Numbered from the stretch's first letter, positions 1-11,005 are shown. The stretch is 64,000 nucleotides of DNA from Malus domestica (GCF_042453785.1 NC_091673.1:2177501-2241500), one strand, 5' to 3'. Notes: generated by a model not told the origin, from the letters alone. Translations and numbers: made by a program.

Positions 1-370
1 GATGAGCACACGCTCTGTGTGTGTGAATAATTTTTTATTTTTTATTTTTATTAAGGAGTGTGCTTAATTTTTAAAATATTAAAATAAGTATGAAAAATAT
101 AATGATGGGACAACTTCTTTTAATAAGTGCATATTTTATTTTAATATATACATAATTACTGTTTTACCCTCCTTGTGTAAGTATTGTGTATAAAAAAATG
201 AGGTTACAATTGGAAAAAAAGGGTAAAAGATACAAAATTACTATTTTGTAAGTATTGTGTAACAAAATGAGAACAAAATTGGAAAAAAAAATTGATAAAA
301 ATTTGACAAGGAGGGTTCCCCTAGTAATAGTCTAGATTAAAAGAGAAATATCGTTTGTCATTTTGAAAAA
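1..370. other. AT-rich intergenic DNA with a dispersed direct repeat
   Basis: No gene is visible. The segment at about 238-337 recurs with few changes at about 577-661 (both read through an ATTGGAAAAAA tract into GATAAAAATTTGA and end near TAGTCTA). The two copies flank the first miniature element at 371-516, so this is a local duplication or two copies of an unknown repeat. Confidence 0.5.
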
Positions 371-516
371 GAGGTGTGATATCCACGCCCCATTTTACTT
401 CTCACACGCCTTTTTAATTTTTGACCGTCGGATTAGATAAATTGAAGAAGATCAACGGACATAAATTATCAAGGAGTATGTGAGAAATAAAATGGGATGT
501 GTGGATAACACATCCC
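371..516. mobile_element. MITE, family A, copy 1
   Basis: About 146 bp with inverted ends (left GGTGTGATATCCAC, right read inverted GGGATGTGTTATCCAC) and an internal inverted pair built on the TTACTTCTCACAC motif. The core GACCGTCGGAT...GAAGAAGATCAACGG is shared with copies at 1970, 2905 and 8940. No coding capacity. The superfamily is not clear because no clean target duplication is visible. Confidence 0.75.
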
Positions 517-804
517 TTTGTAAAAATAGTAATCATTTACTAACAAATACATAGAAAAAAAAAACAAAAAAAGTTTCTTGTATAACAAAAATGAGGACAA
601 AATTGGAAAAAAATTGATAAAAATTTGATAAGGAGAATTCTCTTAATAATAGTCTATATTAAGTAATATGATAAAAAAAAATATCATTTTTATTAAAAAT
701 AAATAGTACAAAACTGTTTTGTTATAACTTTCAAAAATAAAAAATTTTAGGCAACATGAAAAAAGAACAAAACTTAAAACAAGTCTAGCATTAGAACATT
801 CAGA

Positions 805-1032
805 GGAGGCAGATTGTCCGTCCTACTGTTCTACTGTTACCGTGTTTTTCCTATCATTTCTTATTTATGCCGTTACAGTTAAAACACGTTAATATTTTAT
901 ATTAATTTTTTAATTAAAATAATAAGATAAAAAATAATAAAAATATAAAATGTTAACGTGATTTAATCGTGATCGCAAAAATAGAAAGAAATAGAAAGGT
1001 CACGGTAACAGTAGGCCATACAATCTGCCTCC
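805..1032. mobile_element. MITE, family B (Mutator-like), divergent copy
   Basis: About 228 bp bounded by GGAGGCAGATTGTC and its inverse, with an AT-rich middle reading AAAATGTTAACGTGATTTAA. The layout and core match the better copies at 48164 and 49166, which have 9-bp target duplications. Here the flanks ACATTCAGA and AATTTCAGA agree at 7 of 9 bases, so this is an older insertion. Confidence 0.65.
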
Positions 1033-1565
1033 AATTTCAGATCAGTCGTTAGAAAGCGTTTGAACTTAATAAGAAGCTCCACAAGCTCTTGAATATTCAT
1101 TTGGCAAACCTATCAGCGGTAAAATTAAGCCTTCCAGTAACATGCTGTCAGTTCTCTATGAACAAACTTCTTTACTCCGAGAGAACCGTAGAGAAGATGA
1201 TTAAAGTCGGAAAATGGGCAAATCAAAGTAAGTAATAACCAAAAACATAACGAGCAAAAAAGGTATTCTGCAAAAGACACATGTTAAATCAGGGCAAACA
1301 GTAAAAAAGAAAATGAGATCTCATCACATACAAGTACAGAGCAGAAGCTGATGGAGGATAAGTTGGGGAAAGAGAAAGAGATGCAAGGGATCATTATAAT
1401 AAGCAGTTTTGGGGATAGCTCTTGAAATAATTTCGTGTTCTCCCCAAAATCTCCGTTCTTACAGATTTATGCAACTCATCTCACGCTTGCTCTCTCAACC
1501 AAATAAACGATTTGCTACTATGTGTGTTAAAATCCGCAAGAGGGGAAAGGAAAAGGGATAAACTT

Positions 1566-1676
1566 TAGGAAATTGAAGGAATGGGAGGGTTAGGAAAGAA
1601 ATTCGATCTCCAGAATTTGAGACCAAAAAAGGAAGTTACTTCTTTCCTACCCTTCCACTCCATAAACCTCCTCAAA
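1566..1676 (-). ncRNA. MIR482: MIR482 microRNA precursor
   Basis: On the minus strand this folds into a long hairpin. The 3' arm holds the probable mature 22-nt RNA at 1578-1599. It begins TCTTTCCTAACCC and ends CTCCCATTCC, which is the miR482 consensus: antisense to the codons for the P-loop GMGGVGK of NBS-LRR resistance proteins. The 5' arm (about 1639-1661) begins GGAGTGGAAGGG and pairs with it almost throughout. miR482 family members are 22-nt RNAs that target NLR mRNAs and can trigger phased siRNAs; that is family knowledge. A TATA box lies about 70 bp upstream (1740-1748). The plus-strand reading frame over this stretch has no support as a protein. Confidence 0.85.
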
Positions 1677-1739
1677 GCCTTCCTATTCCACCCCTCTTTT
1701 TCCATGGCTTTAGGGTTCGCCGATGTCGCTCACCCCTCC

Positions 1740-1748
1740 TTTATATAT
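1740..1748 (-). promoter_or_regulatory. TATA box of the MIR482 gene
   Basis: Reads ATATATAAA on the minus strand, just upstream of the hairpin, in the usual place for a Pol II pri-miRNA promoter. The transcript would start near 1710-1715. Confidence 0.6.
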
Positions 1749-1969
1749 GGGAACTGGGAGGTAGAAGAAAGGCCAAGGCTATTTTTTGTTTCCCTTTTTA
1801 CCCTTTGTTCTGTTACTACCCCCGATCTAACCCTACCCCTCAATTTAACCTTTTAAATTTTTATTTATTTTTAATGTGAATATTAGCTTTTTGAACTTTC
1901 TCTTTTGCGTTTCCATCTTTCCCTTTTTTCCAACTTGACTAATAATAGATGTGAATAGCTCTTTATCTA

Positions 1970-2116
1970 GGATGTGCTATTCACACACCTTATTTTACTT
2001 TTTACACACATCTTGATAATTTATTTTCGTTGATCTTCTTCAATTCATCCGATCCGATGGTCGAAAATTAAAAAGATGTGTAAAAAGTAAAATGAAGTGT
2101 GTGGATATCACACCCC
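1970..2116. mobile_element. MITE, family A, copy 2
   Basis: About 147 bp, inverted in orientation relative to copy 1. Bounded by GGATGTGCTATTCACACACC and the inverse GGGGTGTGATATCCACACAC. Carries the same GATCTTCTTCAATTCATCC core. Confidence 0.75.
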
Positions 2117-2904
2117 TTTATCTAATATCTAATGTCAAAAGAGAATCATATATGTATATAACAATGTGACACTTATCATCTATTTATTCATAATTTAAGT
2201 TAGGTAACATTTACTAACATATATAGGTTTCATCTTTATCACATAAATAAAACAAGTGATGATACGAATAACATTTTTTATCTATACATCTTAGTTTGAT
2301 TCTTATCAATTTTTTTCTCTTAACAACTGATAATTTAACTAAAGTAATTTATAATAAAAATAATACATGATGAGTTTGATGATAGAACTAAGTGTAACTT
2401 GTAGAATTAGAACTAATGTGGAGACATAAAATGGCTTGCTTTCTCATTCAGTGGAATCATATCTACCGTGACACAAATTTTGCGGCGAATGCCATGACCT
2501 TTTTAGAATATAGTTGCAACAAATCTGTATATTTGGGATGACTGTATTCCTTATCAAGCTAAAAATGATCTGTCATATGGCTAAAGTCTCGGGACACTTT
2601 GCAGGTAACCCGTGAGAGGTGTCTCTGGTAAATCCGCAATAAGATATAACTGAAAATAAAAATGTTTTTGGGATAAAGGACATTGAAAGAAAGGTTACGA
2701 TTTGGATTGGAATTGGAATCCGAGGCGGATGCTTTGGTGTTATTCTTCCTCCACCAAATTATAATAATAAATGGTCTATAAAAAACCAAGCAAATATTAA
2801 AAAATAAATAAAAAGCTCAAGAGAAATTGTGAATTTTAATTGACCAAGATGAAAGCACGTCGGGACTCTAAACAAAGCACATCTCTCGCATGCAGCAAAA
2901 ACAA
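2117..2904. other. Intergenic, no gene seen
   Basis: AT-rich sequence. Short frames on both strands have no recognisable domain, no clean splice signals and no codon bias that would support a gene. Confidence 0.6.
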
Positions 2905-3052
2905 GGGGTGTGATATCCACACACCCTATTTTACTTCTCACACACCCTTCTAATTTTCGACCGTCGGATCGGATGAATTGAAGAAGATCAACGGATAGAA
3001 ATTAACAAGGGTGTGTGAGAAGTAATTTGGGGTGTGTGGATAGCACACCCCC
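2905..3052. mobile_element. MITE, family A, copy 3
   Basis: The best-preserved copy, about 148 bp. Ends GGGGTGTGATATCCACACAC and its near-perfect inverse. The centre holds CGACCGTCGGATCGGATGAA. It folds into one long hairpin. Confidence 0.8.
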
Positions 3053-3667
3053 AAAAACAATTGTTCACTTATGTATTTACCCATAAATATGGGTAGGTTC
3101 AGTTTCAATCTGTTCGATTTAAATTTGTTCAGTTTTTGTTCGATTCGATTTTTTTTTAATTTGATTTTTTCCTGTTTGATTTCAATTTTTTCCTTTTGGT
3201 TCAGGTATATACATTTAATTTATCGACCTAAGAATGCAATTATGCTTGCCTTTTCAGGGATTACATGCATGAAAATGTGATAAAATTTTAGTGTGAAAAG
3301 GAAGTAGAAGATATTCTTAGCTTTTTACTTATTGATCTTCCCTGTCTAGGGTTTATAGTACATCAAATCTTGAATGCTGTCTCTTTTGCCTTCAGTAATT
3401 CTTTGTATAGTCTTTTGATTATGGGTGCAATGATTTTGATGGGTGGCATGGTGTCCACCATGTGATGTACCTGCTTATCCAAGAATGAAGAATCCATGAT
3501 CCATGAGCATGCTGCTCTGGCTACCAAAAATATTTGAAATAGGAAAATTGGCAAAGGTATCCGGAATAGAAAATGTGGTAATTAATTTCACACACATACA
3601 TATATATATATAAGTTCGGTTTGATTTGGTTCAATTTCCAAACCACTAAAATCGAAATCAAACCAAG
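3053..3667. other. Intergenic with GTTCGGTTTGATTT-type low-complexity tracts
   Basis: Contains imperfect repeats of TTCGATTT/GGTTTGATTT at 3100-3200 and 3615-3665. A 63-codon minus-strand frame at 3363-3554 looks faintly protein-like but matches no family I recognise and lacks splice context. Confidence 0.5.
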
Positions 3668-4643
3668 TAATTTTGGAAAAAACTTATGATAGGGTCCCAA
3701 GAGACATTCTTTGGAGGATTTTAGAGAAGAAAGGAAAACGAGTAGCATATATCCAAATTACAAAGGATATGTATGATGGAGTAAGGACTCCCGTAAGAAC
3801 TCATGAAGGACAAACCGAAAGGTTATCCATAACTGTAGGGTTACATCAAGGCTCATCTTTAAGTCCTTATCTTTTTGCATTGGTAATAGATGAGTTAACG
3901 AGACATATTTAAGATGATATTATTTGGTTTATGCTTTTCGCAGACAATATAGTGTTGATAGATAAAACTCATGAAATAATAAATGCGAAGCTTAACATTT
4001 GGAGATAAGTGTCGGAATCTAAAGGTCTTCGCATAAGTCGGTCAAAAAATAGTATATGGAATGCAAGTTCAGTGCAAATGGAGGCTCAAATGAGTTATGG
4101 ATAAGGATTAGAGATTAGGAAGTACCAAAGAGTGACTGCTTTCGCTACCTAAGATCTATCTTGCAAAAAAACAGATAGTTGAAGTGAAATAGTGCATTCG
4201 GCGTGTTGTGTGACCGTCGTATGCCACTGAAGCTCAAGGAAAAATTTTATAAGATGACAATAAGGTCGGCAATGCTTTATGGCCTGGAATGTTGGGCGGT
4301 GAAACATCTACATGTACATAAAATGGGTGTAGCAGAGATGAGAAAGTTTCGTTGAATGTGTGGGCACACGAGAAATGATAAGATTATGAATGAGGATATC
4401 CGAGGTAAAGTAGGAGTAGCCGAAATTGAAAAAAAAGATGAGAGAAACTCGGTTACGGTGATTTGAACATATGAAACGAAGACCTACTGACGCTCCGGTT
4501 AGAAGATACGATTACGAAACAGAAGTTCAAAGCCGAAAGGATAGAGGAATACCTAGAAAGACTTTAGAAGAAACTCTAAGAAAAGATCTAAAGTATTTGG
4601 ATGCAAGAGAAGGCGTGACACATTACCAAAAGTAATGACTTTC
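3668..4643 (+). mobile_element. RTE-type LINE, 5'-truncated, reverse-transcriptase part
   Basis: Translation gives LEKTYDRVPRDILW, then DMYDGVRT, then GLHQGSSLSPYLFALVIDEL (reverse-transcriptase motif with the SLSPYLF block), then MLFADNIVLID in place of the usual FADD box, and later GVAEMRKF/MCGH-like and RRPTDAP segments. This is the non-LTR reverse transcriptase of plant RTE elements. Several stops and frameshifts interrupt it, and the catalytic FADD reads FADN. The 3' tail is cut by the Harbinger element starting at 4647 and resumes at 8018. Confidence 0.85.
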
Positions 4644-4646
4644 TAA

Positions 4647-7600
4647 GCTCCCGTTTGGGAGTGAGGTGCTTTAAAAAAAAGCACCTATGAAAAAAAGCCC
4701 AAAGGGATTAGGTGTTTGGTAAACTTTGAAAATCAGCTTTTTTTTCAAAGTTTGAGATCAAAATAAGCCAAAATGGGGAAGCTGCAAATAGCAGCTTCCA
4801 AAAGCCCAAAGCGGCTTTGAAGAGAAAAAACACGGGTGAACAGTAAAAAAGTTAATGAAATTTTTGAATAACCCAAAATTACCCCAAGACAGGTCTCTCT
4901 CGTAAACCCTAAAATTTTCTCGCCTCAGCTCTCTCTCGTATGCAGCCGCTGCACCTCTTCCTCCTCACTGCCCTCTTTTAGTGAAGAAAATGTTGCGGCG
5001 TCGACCACCTTCTCAATTTTCCCAAGACCAGGTAAAATTGCTATAAATTTTGCATCTTTGTTCTTCCCATGTATCCAATTAGTATATAAAAAAACATCAT
5101 TTTTAATGTTAAAATTCTTTCCTATATATCATCAGTTCGTGTGATTCGTTTGGTTCTGTTTTTCTGATTGGTTCCTCGTACTTTGTCTATGTCTTGTGCA
5201 AAATTGATTTAGTTACTTAAGGAAATCATGAAAGAGAGGAGATTACCTAGTTAACATTTGTTTTTGTGTTTTTGGGTTCAATTGATAGGGCGGTGGTTAC
5301 ATTTGTTAATGTTCTAATGTTCTAATTTTCAGTTTTGGGGTTTGAATTAATTCTCTAAATTTCAGTTTTGGGGTTTGAATTAAGGTTTATTATCATGAGA
5401 TCCATGAAGCACTCTCCCCTACCTTTTGAGCAGCAAAACCACTCTCCCCTGCCTTTTCTATCTATTGATGTTCCGTTGAGAAGATTTGTGTGTTGTTGTT
5501 GGATCTGCATTTTTGCATATCCATTTTTAATCCTCTCTATTTGTTGATGCTTGCCAGTACACTGCTTTTAATCCTCCATCTCATGTTGCATTTTCAGACT
5601 GTGCTTCCTCCCGTCTATTAATCTCCACCGCCACGGTTTCATCTTCTCTGTCTTGCTCTAGGTATTGTTCGTTCCTATTGTATTGTATTTATGGTTTTCG
5701 TTAATATTTAATTGTTTCCTGGAAAGAGAAAGAATAATTGAAAACACTTGATTGTTAATTTTGGAAACTTGCAAATAAATTTTTGATTTTGTTGTGATTA
5801 CTAGTATTAATTGAAATCAATGCTTTTGTATGTGGTTTATTTGCTTTTGCTTCTTGGTTTATTTGTTTAATTGTTTGTTTGGTTTCTTACTTCGAATTTA
5901 CGGATTTGTTTTTAAGGTGTTATGGGCTGATGATTATTATAGGATGCTGCTTGTTTTTGGGTTAGTAGCTGTCTAGCATCATCATCTTTTGATACTTGAA
6001 AACCAACATAATTGAAAATACCAAACTTCAGCAGTGAGAAGCAGATTGTATTTCTAAGTTCTCACATTTTTACGTGCAAATTAATGTCCCATGGAAATGA
6101 TTTATCAAATCTGCAACTCTGTAGCTGTGCCCTGATTGTGCATTTTATTATTAAAGTTGCCCAGTTTCTTATCATTTCCATAATACATGCGGAATATTCT
6201 GGATACCTAGCTAAATATATTTCAATTAATACATGCGGTTTATTTGCTTTTTCTTTTGTTTTTATCTCACCAACAAAACCCCCCATCTCTCACTTTATAT
6301 ACCCTCATCACATTTCACTCTTTAATTGCATTCCCAACCTCCATTTTCTCTCTAAGTTCCTCTGCTCTGAGAGGTCAGTGCCACTATTTTTTTCAGGATT
6401 TTGTGTGTTCAATTACACTTCTTTGGGCTTCTGAAAGTTTACTGCTTTACTTCATTATCTGTTGTATTAAGTGTTATTGTATGTATGTGTGTGTGTGTGT
6501 ATCTCTGATATGTTGTGATGTATTATTCTGATTTGAGTGCTACTGAAATATTAGCAATGTTCTTGCATATGTTGGGACATGGTGTGAAAAATAGATTAGC
6601 GCAAGAGAGATTTCAACATTCTGGTGAGACTATTAGTAGATATTTTGGTGCTATGTTGGATATCGTATGTAAGATGGCAATAGATATTATCAAATCGATG
6701 GATTCAGAGTTTCGTGGCATTCCCTAAGAAATAAGGAGAGATACAAGATACATGCCTTATTTTAAGGTAAATTTTGACTCGTCTTCTAACTTATTTGCAA
6801 ACTATAAGTGTAGGTTGACGGTTTTTTTCAATGTTATTATTTTTAGGATTGTATTGGTGCCATAGATGGAGTACATGTTGAGGCTTCAATACCACCTCCG
6901 GATCAAGTTCCATACATTGGTAGGAAAGGAATACCGACTCAAAATGTTATGGCTGCATGTAATTTTGACATGCAATTCACATTTGCTTGTGCTGGATGGG
7001 AAGGCACTGCACATGATACAAGGGTTTTTCTATCCGTGCTACGAAATCCAAATTTAAACTTTCCTAAGCCTCCAAATGGTAATCTTCATACTTATATTAT
7101 AACATTTTACATACTTGCTTTGTATAATTAATACAATACAAAACAAAATTTTCAATTGTCAGGAAAATATTACTTGGTAGATGCGGGATACCCACAAATG
7201 AGAGGTTATTTGGGACCATATAAAGGTGAAAGATATCATCTCCCAGACTTTCGTAGGGGTGCCGAACCAACGGGTCATAAAGAGGTATTCAACCACACAC
7301 ATTCTTCTCTTAGGAGCATCATTGAACGAACTTTTGGGGTATGGAAGAAAAAATGGTCAATTTTAAGGGATATGCATAATTAGCCGTTCAATAAGCAAGT
7401 GAAGATTGTCATTGCTACAATGGCTCTTCATAACTACATACGGAGGTATTCTGAACGTGATTGTCATTATGATGACCCCAGAGACTATTGTGAAGAGAGC
7501 GATAGTAGTGATGATGATGATGAAGAATATCGAAATTATGAAGTTGAAGGATCAAATGAGATAGAGGCATTAAGAAATAGAATAGCGGCAAGTTTGATGA

Positions 7601-8017
7601 ATGCATCTAATTAGACTACTTTCAAGTACATTAACAATATTGTACTAATGAATTCTAGCTATTTAGTCTAAAATATTTCAATTGAAATAGTTTGTCATAC
7701 TAATTAATATTTAAGATAAAGTTTATAAATATTTTTCTTTTAAAAATAAAGTATATTTAATAATTCATCTTTATTTGTTAAGAAAATTAAATTAATAGCA
7801 CATATAGTATTATACCCTTTTGGTCATTTCACACAGCCACAGCTGTTTTACATAAAAGTTTACCAAACACTATCATACTGCTTTTTTTTCAAAAGCACTT
7901 TTACAAAAAAATTTACCAAACAGTCTGCTGCTTTATTTCACATACGCTTATTCTCACAGCAAAGCCGTTTTTTTCACAGCCGCTTTTTTTTAAAGCACAG
8001 CAATACCAAACCAGCCC
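4647..8017 (+). mobile_element. PIF/Harbinger DNA transposon inserted into the LINE
   Basis: A 3.4-kb element flanked by the 3-bp duplication TAA (4644-4646 and 8018-8020), typical of PIF/Harbinger. The ends are imperfect inverted repeats: left GCTCCCGTTTGG, right read inverted GGGCTGGTTTGG, each followed by GTGCTTTAAAAAAAAGC-like sequence. Inside is one multi-exon DDE transposase gene. No Myb-like second gene is seen. A short possible first exon opens at 4990 (ATG, then MLRRRRPPSQFSQDQ, donor GTAAAA). Confidence 0.85.
6518..7614 (+). pseudogene. Harbinger transposase (DDE_Tnp_4/HARBI1-like), broken
   Basis: Exons about 6518-6766, 6847-7078 and 7163-7614 join at GT/AG sites. The product reads HSGETISRYF, DCIGAIDGVHVEA (first catalytic D), GWEGTAHDTRV, YYLVDAGYP (second D), HSSLRSIIERTFGVWKKKW (E) and MALHNYIRRY, which is the DDE nuclease of PIF/Harbinger transposons; all three catalytic acids are present. 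Two in-frame stops break it: TAA at 6725-6727, where relatives read GIPxEIR, and TAG at 7381-7383, where relatives have an aromatic before PF. An acidic Ser/Asp-rich tail ends the protein. The 5' end is not resolved. Confidence 0.85.
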
Positions 8018-8060
8018 TAAGATTCATACTTCCCACTTGCAAAATAAAACTTTGTTGTTA
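8018..8060 (+). mobile_element. 3' tail of the interrupted RTE LINE
   Basis: After the TAA duplication the sequence GATTCATACTTCCCACTTG...ACTTTGTTGTTATT is the usual 3' end of plant RTE LINEs, with a short TTG/TTA tail. The LINE therefore predates the Harbinger insertion. Confidence 0.7.
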
Positions 8061-8549
8061 TTTCGATTTGGGTTCGATATACGGTTCGCTTTTTTGAAAC
8101 CACCCTTACAAGTTCGGGGTTGTAGGGCGACCACCGCTCGGTAATTAAAAATGTTTTCCAATAACAGACGTTATTTTAGACCAGTTTCTAATACATGGAA
8201 AGATCGTTGTTTCTATATTTCCGATTAGATCCCTTTTTTTTTTTTCCATATTTCCGATGGCCTCGGAAATTCCATGTCAAAATATTGCTGGATATACAGT
8301 TTGCAGCATAACATAAAATAAAACGAGAAACAATTTCAGGGAAGTGAAACGAAAATGATGCAAACTTAATCCATTTCATTTATGATGGAATCCAACATAT
8401 TTATAACTAATTAACAGAAAATAAAGGAAAAACAGAGGAAATTGAAAAGGAGAGGGTAAGAGAGATCTGACGACTTTACCAGCACCCCAAAACGCATAAA
8501 ACAGTGAGAATTATTTATTTAGAGAAAAGGTGGGGAAAAGAAGGAGGGA

Positions 8550-8640
8550 GAGGAAATCATGGGACTTAGTGGCATCGGTAGGAGAAGGACTCCAGATCAT
8601 CAGGTTTTCTCACCGAGCAACTAAGTCCTATAACTTCCTC
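8550..8640 (-). ncRNA. Divergent MIR482/2118-like hairpin
   Basis: A 91-nt inverted repeat of about 38 bp per arm with few mismatches and a short loop (around ACTCCAGATCATC). On the minus strand the 3' arm at 8562-8582 reads CCTACCGATGCC then ACTAAGTCC. It lines up without gaps to the miR2118/482 consensus (CCGAT.CCAC....TCC). Its complement translates as GLSGIGRR, close to the NLR P-loop. The 5' arm (GGACTTAGTTGCTCGG) pairs with it. A TATA box lies about 105 bp upstream on the same strand. No protein is supported here. Since the arms are near-inverse, plus-strand transcription cannot be excluded, but the TATA box favours minus. Confidence 0.65.
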
Positions 8641-8744
8641 AACCTCTTTCTCCTTTTCCCCTTCTCTCATATCATATTCTTCCCCTTTTTTTCTTATTCT
8701 TTCCTCACCAGACGACGAAAACAACGCTGGCCTCACTTTCTCCC

Positions 8745-8753
8745 ATTTATATA
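8745..8753 (-). promoter_or_regulatory. TATA box upstream of the 8.6-kb hairpin
   Basis: Minus strand TATATAAAT, with a GCCACGTCA element (ACGT core) about 20 bp further upstream. Confidence 0.55.
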
Positions 8754-8939
8754 CCCACACAGCGTGACGTGGCCCTAGTTTCATATATGGGCCGAGTTTG
8801 TTGACCCAATGAATATTATTCATGTTTGGGCTGAGCATAGGCCTTCTTTCTTATTTCATGTTTTTATTGTCTAATATGCTCTAATTTTTTTGCTCCATAT
8901 TTTCAATCTAGAAGTTTTACGTTTGAGCAAAAATAATAT

Positions 8940-9083
8940 GTGGTGTTATCCACATATCGTCTTTTACTTCTTAAGCACTCCTCTCATTTTTCGATGGTCA
9001 GATTTAACAATTGAAGAATACCAATGGATAAATATTAATTTAACAAGAGTGTGTAAGAGATAAAACTGAATGATACTACTACC
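8940..9083. mobile_element. MITE, family A, old copy 4
   Basis: Weakly conserved version of the family: GTGGTGTTATCCACAT at the left, the TTTTCGATGGTCAGAT core, and an eroded right end near 9083. Confidence 0.5.
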
Positions 9084-9744
9084 CAAAATAAATTCATCGG
9101 GTCTAAAATTCATTTGGTGGGTGTATGAAAGGGCTTCTCGTTGCGCCCCCCCCGGAAAAACACATTTTACAGAATAAATAATATAAATAAAAATATAAAT
9201 AAAGAAGTTGTAGTATCATATGCAGGGAAACAAAATAAATTCATTGAAACAAAAGAGAATGTGCGGTTTAAAAGATACATTAACGTGCAAAATTCATTCC
9301 TTATAGAGGAACAATATAACAATATTTAAAAAAAAAAAAAAAAAAAAGGAGGCTTAAGAGCTCATATCTCTGAAGAAACACCAAACACCTCATGGATGAA
9401 GAAGTATATATGATGATGCTTCCAAATGTTCAATTTAGTTGAACCCGAATCAACTTATACAAAAATGAGATAGGAGCTCATATCTCTCTGGCTAGAAACC
9501 GTGTCTTTTCTTCACCTTTTCAGGCCATTTTCCTTTGCCTTTTACGCCATCGCCATTAAGTTTTTACACATTTGACCTAAACATGTTTATTACTTACCGC
9601 ATCGTATCATATGAGACTAATTAGTTTTTATTTTGTTTAAGTCCGTATTTATACTTACTTCATACCCGATATATATACGATATCTTCCGATGGGAGGCAT
9701 ATGTAACATAAACATTTGGCTCTCCATCATCATACTCATTTATT
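9084..9744. other. 3' flank of the CCCH gene
   Basis: Holds a C8 run near 9148, an A-run near 9330 and AT-rich sequence that probably includes the 3' untranslated region of the minus-strand gene ending at 9745. No other gene seen. Confidence 0.5.
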
Positions 9745-11005
9745 TTACCTGTCCCGATTGAACTGCCTTTGCCTGGGCTTGTTTGGAACCATCAGCTTCT
9801 CATTCTCGGTGAGGGCGTGGCGGAAATGGCAGCGGTGACCGTACGGGCAGACAGCACCGGAAAGCACCATCCTGCAGACCTCGGTCTTGTAGCGCGGGTG
9901 GCGGATCACAGGGCGGAGCTCCTCAATCCCATGTGCAAACTGGCAGTGATCGCCGTAAGGACACTCTCCGACCTCCTGCCACTTGTTGCACAGCTCTGTC
10001 TTGAACATGCCTTGGTTGTAAACTTCCAATTCCAGCGGTGGCTCCTCCTCTTTCACCCCTTTCGGAACGAACACTTTTTGCTGCACCAACCATCGTCATC
10101 ATCAGTTCCCACCACCATCATTACACAAAATAAAACTGAAAGTTGATGCACTGTTTATTCAACAACTGTTTGTCCGCATCGAAATTAGATTAAGAATTAC
10201 GCAAATTAAAAAAAAAACTAAAGTAAAATAAAAACCGCATTAGAATTAGACTGAAAATTATAATTTTGTGAATTAAATTAAAGAAAATTCAATAGTGAGG
10301 ATATAGGAAATGGCTTACCGAAGCATTGAATGCAGTGGCGGTCACAGTCCGAGTGGCAGTGCTAGCACCGGCTTGAGCGGCCTGAGCAGCCTTCACGTAT
10401 CCGTTAGACCTCACAGAAATGCTCTTAGGCAGCGAAAACCTCTCCACATCAATATTCTCGGCGTCGCCGCCTTCGCTCTCAATCACACTCGTAGGGCTCT
10501 TGTTGGACACGTCCCGCTCTGCTCGCTTGTCATCAATTCTCATGTCGCGAAGTCCGCTAACGATCCCAAACGGCGTCGTTGTCTGCACAGAGGAAGGGGA
10601 ACCGAACTGTTTCTGCACGGAGGCGTGGATGAGTAGACTGAGTTGCTTGTTGAGCTCGAGATTGAGAGAGCGGAGATGAACGTTCTCGCGACGGAGAGCG
10701 TCGGCTTCCTCGGAGGTTTCTTGGAGGCGCTTGAGGCAGCGGCTGTGGCGGTTCACCATCTCCTGATGATCTTGAACGAGGATCGAATGGTAGAGTTGGC
10801 GGTGGCGGTGAGCTGAAGACGAGTCGTGGTCCGATTCTTCGACGTCGTATCGACTTACCGAAGGCTTGCGATCGAATATAGCGGAGTAGAGGGAAGCGAA
10901 CACGGCATTATCTTCGCTAGATTGCGATTTAAGTGGCGATTGCGGCATTGCAGATGTGGCGTGGCCGCCATAAGCGGTACAGGAAGTGTCGTTTTGCATC
11001 TCCAT
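9745..11005 (-). CDS. C3H14: Tandem CCCH zinc-finger protein (C3H14/C3H15-like)
   Basis: Two coding exons, 11005-10319 and 10080-9745, joined in phase 0 (donor GTAAGC, acceptor GCAG), give 340 aa. Near the C-terminus are two C-x8-C-x5-C-x3-H fingers (C260-C269-C275-H279 and C298-C307-C313-H317) 18 residues apart. Each is led by FKTEL or YKTEV, the tristetraprolin-type tandem zinc finger that binds AU-rich mRNA. Residues about 85-130 form a predicted coiled coil ([20 protein letters not shown]). Arabidopsis relatives C3H14/15 act in mRNA turnover, anther development and secondary wall formation; that is family knowledge. The 5' leader seems to contain introns: splice-like sites near 11133 and 11363, acceptor just upstream of the ATG, and a TATA-like TTTAAA near 11465. 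Confidence 0.93.

Noticed and set aside
1405-1455. Short hairpin (TTTTGGGGA with TCCCCAAAA) within the MIR482 transcript region
   Set aside because: The stem is broken by a large internal loop after 9 bp and matches no miRNA family; prob­ably chance.
1581-1856. 91-codon plus-strand frame over the MIR482 hairpin
   Set aside because: No domain, lies on the opposite strand to the TATA box, and its sequence is explained by the miRNA precursor.
3363-3554. 63-codon minus-strand frame (VHHMVDTMPPIKIIAPIIKR)
   Set aside because: Looks faintly protein-like but no family recognised, no ATG-led context or splice sites; left as spacer.
8566-8838. 90-codon minus-strand frame across the second hairpin
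   Set aside because: It is the pri-miRNA leader; acidic low-complexity product with no homology pattern.
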